Shown piece by piece: positions 42,121 through 53,221 of a stretch of 64,000 nt of DNA. Numbering within the stretch: the first letter of the stretch is position 1; each line of letters opens with the position of its first letter. A program made the translations under genes and the position numbers. Below the pieces are notes generated by a model. The model saw nothing but the letters and a program-made list of their open reading frames with translations, was not told the DNA's origin and made no database searches. The DNA is taken from NCBI GenBank assembly GCA_963971575.1, contig OZ020616.1:6991934-7055933 (forward strand), read 5' to 3'. Source of the stretch: Liopterus haemorrhoidalis (Eukaryota; Arthropoda; Insecta; Coleoptera; Dytiscidae).

Positions 42121-43373
42121 GGGTGAAGTTGGTATCGATGCCCCAGTGGGATAAACGCCCCACTTCGCATATATCCATAATGGTGTGTGTTTGTATCATT
42201 TCAGTACTGACAGTTTGTACGAGAAACACAGTCTTCTGAAATAAATGTGTTAAATTATCATCAATGTTAATAGTTTATGAAAAATTAAATTGTAAAGGTA
42301 GGTGCTCATATGAGTGGTTGTATTTCAATAATTACGACATTTTGTCTTAAGGTTTTATGACGTAACTATAACTTTAACAAAATTAGTTTCATTACTAGGT
42401 ATCAGAAGACACTTAACCTCACATTATAGAGTAGAAAATAATGCTCAATATTGTACACATTCGAAATAAACAGATGGGGCATCTATCCCATAGAAAAAGG
42501 ATATAAGGCCGAAATAAATGTGGGATATATGGCTCGGGCATTGTATATATAATCTTATAATAAAATATATATAAATATATATATAATCTTATACTAACAT
42601 TTTTCCAAGGACACGCAACAACATATATGTCAAAATAGATACTTGGAAAAAATATCGCAAAAAAATGAAAAGTTTTAAAAATTTATTAAGTCCTATCAAA
42701 AAATGTTTCAAATAAAAGTTGTTAATTATTACTTGTATAGTAATTTTTGTCGAATAGATGTTTTAGAAAATTTTCTCTGTTGTGAAATATTCGCAAAAAT
42801 CTTAAAACCGGCACGAGTAAACTTACATTTATAGTTAACCGATTTGTACCAAAAGTTGAGCAACTGGTGCCATTGATGTCAAAAACTTAAATATGAAGTT
42901 TCATAAAAATCCGTTTGGCCAAAATTGCTCTACACATCTTCATGGACCGACAGACACACAGACCAACAGACATCATGCTAAAAATAGTCAAAATCGGTAT
43001 GACCACTCCGTATATATGTTGGCAGTCGGTAAAAAAAAATAATAAATTGTAATTTTGATTAAATTGTAATTTTTAATTGTTATTTTAAAAAAATATTAAA
43101 ATTGTTGATCAAAATCTAATGTATTATTTTAGTGAGGCATAAATACCATCATATGGGGCAAAAATCCCATCGATATGGGATATATGGCCAATTACAGTAC
43201 TATTTTAAATCATTAATTTTATATATTTAGAATAATTATAAGTGTTTTAATCTTATGTTATTGTGTAGTAAGATTATCTAAGAATTATATCAAAGTAACA
43301 GATAAAGTTTAATAATTAAGATTAATGCAACACGATTGTTTTTCTATAATTGGGGCATCTACCCCACCTTTAC
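42121..43373. mobile_element. TA-flanked TIR element with GGGGCATC motifs
   Basis: Left GGGTGAAGTTGGTATCGATG-CCCC and reversed right GTAAAGGTGGGGTAGATGCC-CC are similar; TA flanks at 42119-42120 and 43374-43375. Internal copies of GATGGGGCATCTATCCCAT (near 42472) and ATATGGGGCAAAAATCCCAT (near 43151). It contains a repeat-C copy (42600-43035). Non-coding. Confidence 0.65.
42600..43035 (+). repeat. dispersed repeat family C
   Basis: Marker blocks: ATAAAAGTTGTTAATTATTA, CTGTTGTGAAATATTCGCAA, ACCAAAAGTTGAGCAACT, GAAGTTTCATAAAAATCCG, a GACAGACA tract, CATCATGCTAAAAATAGTCA. The same order recurs at 46905-47120 and, reversed, at 51300-51740 and 57970-58170. Confidence 0.8.
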
Positions 43374-43934
43374 TATATATGTGTGTATTATGTACTAAAA
43401 GAAAATTAAAATATCTTTAAGCATCTTGTGGAATTTCATTAAAAACTTTATGGCAGTATTTATGGTGAGAGAAGGTATATTATTATGCCCTCTGTTCTAG
43501 ATTATGTTGATGATAATATTACATTGTACTTGACTCCTCAATATTCAAAATTTAAAAATCAAACTGTAGATACATATTCGTATAATAAATAATAATTTGA
43601 CATTTTTGTCATATTTGTCAAACATTGCGGTTGACATTTGATGTCGACCAACGGTAACGTATGGTGAGGTACGTGTCATTGTTTAATTGGTTTGTATTTG
43701 TTTATGTCGCTTTAGTTATTAACCTCAAAAATCTGTCTGTCAACTGCAATCCAATATTTAACTTTTGTTTCATATCAAAGATTTTTTTGACACATTAATT
43801 AGCCATGTCTTTTTCAGTGTAATATTATAATTTACTGCACAAGCGGGACAAAAAAATTTAACAAGGGCAAAAGGGCTTCAAAGAATAAGAACAGGTTTAT
43901 GCTTGTCGAGTTTTATTGCTTTTCTAAGTGTTCG

Positions 43935-44095
43935 CCTTTAAGATTTATACACTTTTCCATGCGTCAAACCAGATATCGAAACTTTTTTCCACTCTGAAGT
44001 TGGTATGTCAAAAACATGGTTTTCGAAGTCTTCAACAGCTTCTTGAGGTGACGAAAATCGTTGTCCACGCATTTTTTGTTTGATAAGTTTTTTTT
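43935..44095 (-). pseudogene. mariner transposase C-terminal scrap
   Basis: Matches the 20.74-20.88 kb mariner: AAGATTTATACACTTTTCC, CACTCTGAAGTTGGTAT, CACGCATTTTTTGTTTG. It is joined to a LINE relic, so the 200-residue minus-strand frame at 43964-44566 is a chimera of LINE and mariner sequence. Confidence 0.8.
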
Positions 44096-44763
44096 TTTGT
44101 TAAGGGAACAAAAAGTAGCCCGTTTTTGAATCACAAAAACTCTCTGAAGCCCGGATGATTTTCCCCAGTGTATTATGCCGTATTTAAAAAGCGAATAAAA
44201 ATTAGTGAAATCAATGTTCTTCATAACCAATTTGCTGCACTTGGAAGACATTATTCTCATTCCGTACAGAACCCTGTTTAGCTTTTTGCGCAATTCATTA
44301 ATTTGTTCAGTCCAAGTAAGATTTAAACTAATGTGTAGGTCTAAAATTTTAGTGGTGCTGACTTCTGGTATTATTTCGATGGGCTGAAAGTTTATATTAG
44401 ATCTAGAGGTTTTGAAAATTACTGCTGCTGATTCTGAACTGTTAACTACTAGATTATTTTTCTCAGCCCACTCGTGAAGGATTTTGTACAGCAATTCTAT
44501 ATGCCAATTAGGATTGTCGGTTTTCTTTATTCTAATTAAGAAATTGTTGTCTGCATATGACATCAATTCTTCTTCAAATGGGAGGTTGGCTAAACATCTA
44601 GGAAGATCGTTGACATACAGGTTAAATAATGTAGGTCCTGTAATAGAGCCTTGTGGAACATCAGTATTCGATGCGCTGATCTCTGATATGACGGTATCGG
44701 TTTGGTCTGTCTGAATTTTAACTTCTTGTGTTATATTGCTTAGATATGACCATTAAACTAGGC

Positions 44764-45768
44764 ATTATTTATACAGCATTATTTATACTGACGGCTCCAA
44801 AATCGACAACCAAGTAGGATCTGCAGTGATAAACGGGGAAAAATGCCTCAAATACCATCTACCGGAAGCAGTCTCCACATACACAGCAGAAATATTTAGC
44901 ATATACAAGGCCATTGAAGAAATTGAAAATAACGACACCGAACAAAAAAAAAATATTATATGTACTGACTCGCTGAGCTCTATCCAGAGCATTTGTCAAC
45001 CATCCTTCAAAACAAAAACCACCACATATATCCAAGAGAAAGTTCAACAACCATATAACAATAATTACAAAATTATTTTTATGTGGATCCTCTCACACTG
45101 TGGAATAAACGGGAATGAAATGGCCGACACAGCAGCTAAAGAGGCAATAGAAACTCCAGAAACAAGTATTCCTATACCCAAAACTGACTTCGTAAAATTC
45201 ATACGAAGAAAAATCCAAGAAGTCTGGCACACATACTGGGAAAACACCAACACAAAATTAAGTCTAATTAAGGACGACGTAACCAAATGGCCAACAAGAG
45301 AAGATAGAAGAGAACAGGTAGTACTGACACGTATCAGAATAGGACACACCACCTTCACACACAAGCACATCATACAGAAAACACCAGCAGACATCTGTGA
45401 CACATGCAATACTCCAATAACTGTCCATCAGGTAATAACCGAATGCACAAAATACAGCCACTACAGACAACTACATAAAATACCCAATAACTTACAACAA
45501 GCACTCTTACCCACTGATACCATAGAAACAAACATCATAAACTACCTAAAAGATATAAATATATTTAAGTTGATATAAACAGATGTGTAATTTCCACCAA
45601 AATTTTTGTAATATATTAGCATTGTTACTATGTATTAGAAATATTACTAAACACTATTATTGTTATACACTACTGTAAACTAACCACCTTGTATATAAAC
45701 TAATGTACCGAGTGCTAATAGCCTAGTAGCTGAAGCACCCAAAAAACTTTAAATAAAAAAAAAAAAAA
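44764..45768 (+). mobile_element. 5'-truncated LINE with RNase H, poly(A) tail and 9-bp target duplication
   Basis: AAACTAGGC lies at 44755-44763 and 45769-45777. A poly(A) run (45755-45770) sits directly before the second copy. The open frame starts at the insertion edge, so reverse transcription stopped inside ORF2. The 3' UTR is 190 bp. The insertion interrupts the minus-strand LINE relic. Confidence 0.95.
44766..45578 (+). CDS. LINE ORF2 C-terminal part: RNase H and zinc-knuckle-like domain
   Basis: An uninterrupted frame of 270 codons with no start codon of its own. RNase H catalytic residues are all present in order: IIYTDGS (Asp), STYTAEIFSIYKAIEE (Glu), IICTDSLSS (Asp), and HCGINGNEMADTAAKEA (final Asp). 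A downstream region LTRIRIGHTTFTHKHIIQKT is followed by CDTCNTPITVHQVITEC (C-x2-C-x7-H-x4-C), the usual C terminus of I/R1/Loa-type ORF2 proteins. Endonuclease and reverse transcriptase were lost by 5' truncation, so it cannot retrotranspose. The intact frame and identical target duplication point to a recent insertion. A/C-rich codon use (ACA, AAC, ATA) differs from neighbouring relics. Confidence 0.9.
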   Translation, partial: YLYSIIYTDGSKIDNQVGSAVINGEKCLKYHLPEAVSTYTAEIFSIYKAIEEIENNDTEQKKNIICTDSLSSIQSICQPSFKTKTTTYIQEKVQQPYNNNYKIIFMWILSHCGINGNEMADTAAKEAIETPETSIPIPKTDFVKFIRRKIQEVWHTYWENTNTKLSLIKDDVTKWPTREDRREQVVLTRIRIGHTTFTHKHIIQKTPADICDTCNTPITVHQVITECTKYSHYRQLHKIPNNLQQALLPTDTIETNIINYLKDINIFKLI

Positions 45769-46070
45769 AAACTAGGCCAGAGCATGTCCTCTAATTCCAT
45801 ATCTTTCTAGTTTGGCTAGAAGAGTTTGTTGTTCAACACAGTCAAATGCCATGGACAAATCAATAAATACTCCTATTGCAACGTCCTTAGCATCGATGAT
45901 TTTATAAATATGGTCCAGAAAGTCAAAGTATTAATGCTTTTCTGCTTTGTGAAACCATGTTGTGTGATTGATAATAGCTTATGTTTATGAAAAAAATTAA
46001 GCAATTTATCATTTGCAATTATTTCAAATAGTTTCATAAACAAAGGTAACCCTTGTATCATAAACATATT

Positions 46071-46692
46071 TAATGTTGAAATTATTTTAATTTTGGGTGT
46101 GCTGCAGCACCAGAGCTCTTATGTACCGGCCACCACTGAAAATATCCTTTATTTAATTATAAGATTTGTTTTCACGTGCGCTGTTTAATATATAATTCCT
46201 TTATCATTTGCATTGCCATTAACAAAGAGGTCTACGCGGTATAATAATACATTAATGTGAAAACGGGCAGTAAATTTTATTAATATGATAAATTTCATGA
46301 CCTGAAAGTCGTGTTTTAACAATTCAGACATGAGAATTTCAGCATTTAGCTGAAACAATACCCGTACGTCAAACAAAACTGGCCGAGGCAGAAGCTAAAA
46401 CATGCAGACACAACCACAGATGATTACAATGAATTTTCTGTTTTGTTTAATATTTTTCGCTTGAATTTCTTAAATTCCGGACTGTAATTTTTCACACGGA
46501 TTTTAATAAAAGAATGGAGAAATGTGGTTTTTTAATTGTTTGTTCGCAGGATTAAAAAGTCAGGAAATGGTCTACTAACCAATTAAAATGATTGGATACT
46601 TTGTAAGATGGTGGCCTATGCAGCATGGGCAAGCGGGAATTTGCAACTTTCAATACTTTGCGTATCAACTGAAGGCTAGACTCAGCCTAGAA
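46071..46692. other. spacer with a possible hAT end
   Basis: GTGCTGCAGCACCAGAGC then TGTACCGGCCACCACTG (ending about 46138) resembles a hAT terminus read on the minus strand. No partner found. Nothing else recognised. Confidence 0.35.
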
Positions 46693-47819
46693 CAGAGTTC
46701 CCTAAACTTTTTGAGCCGCGGAGCACTTTTCACGAGAATAATTCGTCGCGGAGCACTATTGTTGCTATATACAGTTGCGTACGCAGAAAAATATTTCAGT
46801 GGGAAGGGGTCCACAACATCGGAGTTTATACGTATTGAGAATGCGAGCAATCTTGAAGTGGGGTGATTATAATTTGAGTTCTTTTCGAACTTGCGGGGGG
46901 TGGGGATTTTATCAAAAGTTGATTAACTGATGTCATTGCTGTGAGAAGCTTAAAAATGAAGTTTCATAAAAATCCGTTTAACCAAATTCGTTTTACACGT
47001 GTCCAAGGACCGACAGACAGACATACAGACAGACAGACATCATGATAAAAATAGTAAAAACATTTTGTAGGAACCTCAATCCGTGGATATCCAACGAAAT
47101 TTAAAAATTTCAAAATCGAAACAATACCTCCCTTATATGTATGTACATGTATGTAACGGTTGGTAAAAACTTAATCCGTAAGTTTTAAGCGTAGGAAAAA
47201 ACTATTGAAATACTATCTTCATAATATTTGAACACACCTGTCGTCTACTGGACGTTTTGAGAAGGATATTTTGGCAGCTTTTTTTTAACAATCCGTACTT
47301 TAGCCAGCAAAACATCGAAAAATAATCGCAGCAAAAACAAATAAATAACACTGCACCACTATGACTTACTGACTTCCTGTCTGAATTATAAGAAATATAA
47401 AGAATATAGGTAATTCATATTCCCATTGTATGAAACGTCACAACATCCATTATCTATTATTTGGAAAATTTTAAGGAATTTGTACTGTATTATATACCAC
47501 TCTTGTAATATATCAGCCCTGTAATAGAACAGTCACTCAGCTGTATATTTGTATTTCATAATGGTTAAAACTTTTTCAATGAGCTGTTGAGCTATTGAGA
47601 TTCGAGTGTCTTTATTAACATTTATAGGGGACAATAAAACATTATTGTACAGGCTGTTGTTATCTTCAGTAGCGTATCATTTCTGAATGAAACGTTTGTT
47701 TTGAAAAAAAAAAAAACACTATTTTCACATTAGATCACATTTATTTTATTTACTTTTCTGTCTAATCTGCTCGCGGAGCACTAGTAAATGCACCGCGGAG
47801 CACAGTTTGGGAAACCCTG
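46693..47819. mobile_element. hAT-type element, 1127 bp
   Basis: Left CAGAGTTCCCTAAACTTTTT, right CACAGTTTGGGAAACCCTG, both with CCGCGGAGCAC just inside (three to four copies). Flanks GCCTAGAA and GCTAGAAC share CTAGAA, an imperfect duplication. It contains a repeat-C copy at 46905-47120. No transposase. Confidence 0.8.
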
Positions 47820-48105
47820 GCTAGAACAGTGGTTCGAGAAAGGGGTCTTATCGGAACACTTACTCGTTAGATGGACCAATTGTATCCAATCTCACAGGAA
47901 CGAGTCTCCTGACAGCTGTTAGAGATCGAGTCACTTGGCGACGGGTAATCCGAAGAGTATTAAGTGAATATGACACATAATATGAAATATAATGAATGAT
48001 ATAATGTTTCATATAATGTATTATATGAAAATATTTACCTAGTATTAATATTTGTTTATGTTGCAAAATAATGCTAAATAAAGTCTAATCTAATCTAATC
48101 ATGTG
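47820..48105 (+). pseudogene. possible LINE 3' end
   Basis: LTAVRDRVTWRRVIRRVLSE followed by a stop (near 47970) has the DRxxWR pattern that ends RTE-like ORF2 proteins. About 120 bp later an AATAAAG signal and three TCTAA units (48077-48100) could be the 3' tail. Upstream sequence is interrupted by the hAT. Weak. Confidence 0.35.
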
Positions 48106-48293
48106 ATCACTACACGTTGTTCCCGATGTTGGATTAAGAAGAAGAGAATATTGTACAGAGAAAGGCTGGTGAAGAGGCCGAAGATAAAGCATCTTTTGTC
48201 TCACTAATCTAAGAGATAGTTCAGATTACATCCACAGAACTATTTGGGATAGCAGCTAGCATAGTGCAAATTGCCTTGATGAAACGTTCTTAA

Positions 48294-49697
48294 CCCAAGC
48301 TTGACCAAATGGGGTGTGTCACACCCCAGTATATTAATAGTGGAAATGATGTATCTATTGACAATATTTATGAATTAGTTAATATTCAACAATAATTTAA
48401 TTTTAAATCGACAAAAAAATCAAAAACACCATTTACAAAAAAATATGTCTAAATTATATTTGGCAACAGCGCATTTCGAACGAATTATAAATAAATAAAC
48501 GTTGTTAGTATCTAATAGCAACTATGGTCTATTTAAAAGTAGAAAAATGTGTGTAAGATAGGAGCTGTTTGTCCTTGCTTCGGATTGGTTTAGATCGTCA
48601 TCCCTATTACACTGTAAAAATATTGTTTTTAGTCCAAGTTGACAGATGTTCAGTGTCGTACATTGGAAATATATATTATTTATATTATTTAATTTTTCTC
48701 ATATATCTTGTTATTATTTACATATTTATACTTTTATTTATATTCTTGGCGTAGATATTATGGAGAAAATTCTCCATGTAATTTGTTTTTACGCAGTTAT
48801 ATATATTTTAGGTTATCTGACATATAAATATTTTTTGACACTTGATAATTAACATATCAAGAGAGAGGACTAATGTGAGGCCAAAAGACAGCCCAGCTGA
48901 TTGTGCCCAAAGAAGAAGTTATTGATATAATTTGTAGACCTTCATATATACATATAATTTTAGTTTTTATTTACAATAATTATTTAAATAAGAAACTTTA
49001 GCTCTGAAGATATATTGTTTGTTTTATTGCTTTATTTAAACTGTTTTAGCCAAATCTCTCATTTTATACATATATAGTACATAATTTTTAAAATTAATAT
49101 TTTTTTAACTTTTTCAAATTTCCCATTAAACTGAATTTATGTCGTATAACCTTTTTTATATTAAAAAAAAAATCATTTGCTAACCCAGTTGCTACGCCCA
49201 TGCCCTAGTTATAACTTATTTTAAATTTCCCGCCATACTGTATTTGATCAGTGTAAATCGTACTCGGTTCGCAGTGCTATCTACTTTTTTCTACTTTGAA
49301 ATAGACCATAATTCAAAATTCAAGCTTTGCTTGAGAAATGAGAAAGAAATTGTCTCCCCCACCAAAATACATAGACCAATCAGAGAGCTAGCTAAATTAG
49401 TATGTGTGAGAGTTGGTGTGAACGAGAGATGCAATGTTGTCAGTCAACACGAGACGCGACTTCAAGTATGATGCAATTTAGGAAAGAAATTGGCGTGATT
49501 TTGACTTTTATTGAAAAAATTATTAAAAAAGCATTAAATAATTACATTGATTTTTTTTTTTTTGTAATATTGTTCTATAGGCTTGACAGCATCTAACTGT
49601 TTAAATTTTACCTTATTTTAATTGATATTAAATGAGAAAAGCCTAGGGTATACTACACCCCACTTGGTTGGATGTGTATATTTTGGTCAACTACGGG
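48294..49697. mobile_element. piggyBac-like non-autonomous element
   Basis: TTAA at 48290-48293 and 49698-49701. Left CCCAAGCTTGACCAAA and reversed right CCCGTAGTTGACCAAA are matching termini; TGGGGTGT motifs follow on each side. An inner inverted pair contains ATGGTCTATTT-AAAGTAGAAAA. Frames inside (48569-48852, 49244-49471) are short, hydrophobic or unrecognised; no transposase. Confidence 0.8.
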
Positions 49698-49701
49698 TTA
49701 A

Positions 49702-50760
49702 TGGATAAAGCATAAGAATAAAAATACTATACTTTCCCATTTTGCATTTAGAAAGTAAAACGTGTAAAAAACCGTTAACCCAAAAAAGAAATAAAAGTTC
49801 GTAATTTAAAATTGGAATTTTATGTAGGTCTAAACGCCAGCAGAATATAACATCTTGCATTACTTTCCGTTACTTTTCATCTTCGCAATATATCTCATTT
49901 AAATTCATATAATACAATATGAAAAATATTTTATGCATTCTTTCATATATGATTTAAATTTAAATCTTCGGAAGTCTGCAGTTACTTAACTTTAATAAAA
50001 AAAAAGCTACGAATAAGTTGAGAATCCGGATATATTGTTCTTCCATATTTTAGAAGCGGGCATATTTTAACTTCTGAACAATTTCAATAACTGGTTTTCG
50101 GTTGGAAACTTAAAGAATTTTTAATATTAAATTTTCTTTAATGGATGTAAAGAGAGATTGGATGGGTATAGATTATCGTTAACTCTGACTCGATGTATTA
50201 AGAAATATGGGGGTAGTTTATTATCTTTTATGTTAGGGTAAATTTACTCAATTATTTACTGCACTATAACCCTCTATCTTGGTTGCTAGATATTTTTGGT
50301 ATTTTGATTTTACTTTTACTTGCAGTAACTTAGAAACAATCTCACACTCATTCTATGCCTCATTCTTTTTTGTGTACTTAACGACTTCTAATACAAGAGT
50401 TGATATGTTATTCTAAAGCACTTATCTTCTTATGCATTTTGCGTGTATTTCATTCCATCACTTGTTATGGAATAACTATTCCATACTTGTTCTCTTTTGT
50501 TTTTGTAGGGTAACATTAAGATATATGCAACGTTTACATTAAATGAATGCAACATAACCTCCTAACCTAAAATAGAGGCCGATGTGCGGGAAATTAAATT
50601 AAAATTAAACAAATAATAAATAAAAAAAATAGTTTAATTAATTGATTAATTTGTTATGTAATATAAATGGCAAAAAAAGTCCGTGTTAAGATAAAATGTT
50701 TATTAAAATAATTATTTGTTAATTTTTTTGTCTTTCTGGTGGTCGTGGAGAAAGTAGGGT
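49702..50760. other. AT-rich spacer, nothing recognised
   Basis: No repeats or coding features identified before the hairpin at 50761. Confidence 0.4.
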
Positions 50761-50832
50761 CTGTGACTCGGTTGGAAGAGAAAATTCGATGTTCCACTTG
50801 CATCGAATTTTCTCATTCCAACCTTGTTACAG
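50761..50832 (+). ncRNA. 72-nt hairpin, pre-miRNA-like
   Basis: CTGTGAC pairs with GTTACAG, then GGTTGGAA-AGAAAATTCGATG pairs with CATCGAATTTTCT-TTCCAACC around a 9-nt loop (TTCCACTTG), with a 2-nt internal loop and one mismatch. Stem about 29 bp. Size and shape fit a microRNA precursor, but a short MITE or random inverted repeat would look the same; no second copy is seen in the window. Confidence 0.35.
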
Positions 50833-50971
50833 AATATACTATTTTATTCCGTATATGTGGGGTATCGATAATGGGTATTTTTTAGACGCCGATGTTTGTT
50901 AACGAATTTTTGACATCGATATTGGGAAACGAAGATTTCTCTCCCGGTTATTTCACTAAACCAGTGGCGAA

Positions 50972-51745
50972 GGGAGACCTCCGCTAGACTTGCTCTCCCA
51001 TAAAAAATCCGCATAAATAAATCAAATTATGTTTTATACAATTTTTTGTCCAAGGCTTGGTTTACTAGTTAGGAATTTTTAAAATATTTAAAGTTTAATA
51101 ACTTCCGTTTCCGGTTTCGGATTTTAATAAAAAACAATAGGGTTCTTCCCAATCATTAGGAGAATTTTTAAGCACCAGAACGAACTCTTTAAGTTAAACC
51201 GTTTTTGAGTTATCGTGTATACACACAGACGCACACACACAGACACACACACACACACAGACACACACACATACGGACGGCACTCCGAAAATAGTGATTT
51301 TGACATTTCGAGATTTCGATGGATCTCCACGAATTGAGGTCCCTACATAACGTTTTGACTATTTTTAGCATGATGTCTGTCGGTCTGTCTATCCTTCCGT
51401 CTGTCTGTCTGTCTGTCCGTCTGTCTGTCTGTCCGTCTGTCTGTCCGTCTGTCCGTCTGTGTACACGTGCAGAGCAAATTCGGCTGAAAGGATTTTTATG
51501 AAACTTCATATTTAAGCTTCTGCCATCAATGGCACGAGTTGATCAACTTTTGGTAAAAATCGGTTGACTAAAAATGGGAGTTTACTCGTGTCGATTTTAA
51601 GATTTTTGTGAATATTTCACAACAGAAAAATATTTCGAAAAAAATTATTGAACAAAAGTTGCTATAAAAGCAATAACTAATAACTTTTATTTGAGACGTT
51701 TTTTGATAAAACGAAAAATTTCGAATAATTTCTGTAATATTTTTC
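50972..51745 (+). mobile_element. composite repeat E+C with hAT-like left end
   Basis: Begins CAGTGGCGAAGGGAGACC (hAT-like). Repeat E follows (CTAGACTTGCTCTCCCAT, ACAATAGGGTTCTTCCCA, AACTCTTTAAGTTAAACC), then an (AC)n tract (51227-51270), ACGGACGGCACTCCGAAA, a (GTCT)n tract (51376-51460) and reversed repeat C. The same E and C blocks recur at 57.4-58.4 kb. It ends against the HINE at 51750. Confidence 0.65.
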
Positions 51746-51749
51746 TCCA

Positions 51750-52799
51750 TTTTTAGGGTTTTGTAGGTATGACCAAAAAACCCTTATACCGTCATTTTGT
51801 CGTCTGTCTGTCTGTCTGTCTGTTCGGTAAAAATTGTAGCCAAACGGCTAAACCTAGAGAGTTGAAATTTGGCATACTTATACAACTCTTTGACCCGCAC
51901 ATAGGAAAAATACTAAAACATCCAAAAACATACCCTCCTAAAAATATAAACAAATATGTGCCCATCGAAAAAAAAAATATTTTTTTTTAATTCTGAGTAG
52001 GGTATCAAATGAAAGCCCTTGGTACGTGGATTAACGATCAAATTTTTATTTTTGCAAAATAAATTATTTTGAAGCGATTTTTGCCAATATTGTGCAAAAA
52101 TTTTTTTGTCCCACACCCTGTAGCCCAGATGGTTTAAACTAAAAATCTGAAAAAATTCTAAGTAATGTACATTGGTGTGAACCGGAATAGTTCAACAGGA
52201 ATTTTTGATCAGATTATGTTTTTGGAAAAAAAAGCATTTTTTGTGTTTTTTTGCTGATAATGTTGACAACTTATAGTTATATAATACGCTAAACAGTAAC
52301 GTGTTTCTTGGTGCAGTGGCTAAGATACTAGCGTTCTGTCCAAGAATTCATATTCGAACTCATGTTCGACTCCTACGTGAGGAGACAATATTATTTTTTA
52401 TTTATTTTTTTGTATTTTGATATTGCATAATTTTTTTTTTCAAAATTTTAATTATATTTTGGCAATTGTTGCATTTAATTTTTAATAGCCAGTGGAAATT
52501 GTTGAAATTATAATTTAATTATATATTTGAATGTACACGAAATCAAAGGGGAGGAGCTATGACTAAAAACAACCAATGGAAGCCATAGGCGCAATTTTCA
52601 AAATCTTAATGAACCTTGATATATAAAAAAAAATACTGCACATCTTTAAAAAGTTAAATAATGGTAGTAGGCATTCGATTTAAAATTCATAAAAAAATAT
52701 TTTGACATAAAATTTGTTTTGGCATCCCAAATAATCATCATTCACTTACTAAATACCTGCAAAACCCTGAAATGTGTGAAAATTCACACTTCACATCAA
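51750..52799 (+). mobile_element. HINE variant A, full length
   Basis: TTTTTAGGGTTTTGTAGGTA at the 5' end, GTCT tract at 51803-51822, TAGCCAAACGGCTAAACC, CGTGGATTAACGATCAAA, tRNA-like block 52303-52380, AAGGGGAGGAGC, then CTAAATACCTGCAAAACC and the hairpin GTGTGAAAATTCACACTTC. The best preserved copy; useful as family reference. Confidence 0.9.
52303..52380 (+). other. tRNA-like block in HINE
   Basis: TTTCTTGGTGCAGTGGCTAA (A-box-like) and TGTTCGACTCC (B-box-like), with about 45 bases between them, longer than in the other copies. The sequence differs from every other block in this slot. Confidence 0.5.
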
Positions 52800-53218
52800 T
52801 TTTTTCATACTTATATGTAACGTTTCCATGGTCATGATAAATAATATCTCTGTTCGAAAATATTAGGCCAAGTTATTTCTACTCTGTTGTTAGAATGTAT
52901 TTTATATAAGTACTTTACGATGGCGGTCGGTCCTGTGGTGGCCACAGCTGATTTTTTATTTTTATTTTAACACTCCAATGCATTAAAATGTAATTAAAAC
53001 TGTTCTCATTTTCTTTCTTTCACTATAAATAAAATTTTAAGAATATTTTCTAATTATTTAGTCATTGTTCGCCAAATTTGTACCAATTACAGTATCGACG
53101 TCTAAAATTAAACGATAGAAGCATTATTTGGCCGAAAATATGTATTTGTTGTAGCGCAAAAACTGATGTGATATTTGAGTTCAGCAGCACCAAATTAGTA
53201 AGAAACAAGTCTTAGATG
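52800..53218. other. spacer, nothing firmly recognised
   Basis: CATACTTATATGTAACGTTT plus CCATGGTCATGATAA at 52805-52840 is repeated at 58218-58255; otherwise unremarkable. Confidence 0.45.
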
Positions 53219-53221
53219 TAA

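Larger units (their letters stand above)
44096..46070 (-). pseudogene. LINE reverse transcriptase relic, split by a younger LINE
   Basis: From the right: KLFEIIANDKLLNFFHKHKL, LSITQHGFTKQKS (46067-45940), CVEQQTLLAKLERYGIRGHA (about 45850-45790), then the inserted LINE (44764-45768), then DVPQGSITGPTLFNLYVNDL, active-site region ELMSYADNNFLIRI (YADN for YADD), STTKILDLHISLNLTWTEQI, and YGIIHWGKSSGLQRVFVIQK to about 44110. This is the ordinary LINE RT order on the minus strand, with frame breaks and a changed active site. The right end fades near 46070. Confidence 0.85.

Noticed and set aside
43964..44566. 200-residue single protein
   Set aside because: The frame fuses a LINE reverse transcriptase relic with a mariner C-terminal scrap; it is not one gene.
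44859..45470. Minus-strand hydrophobic proteins
   Set aside because: Antisense to the intact RNase H reading frame.
48569..48852. Membrane-like small proteins
   Set aside because: AT-rich sequence inside a piggyBac-like element; hydrophobicity follows from T-rich codons.
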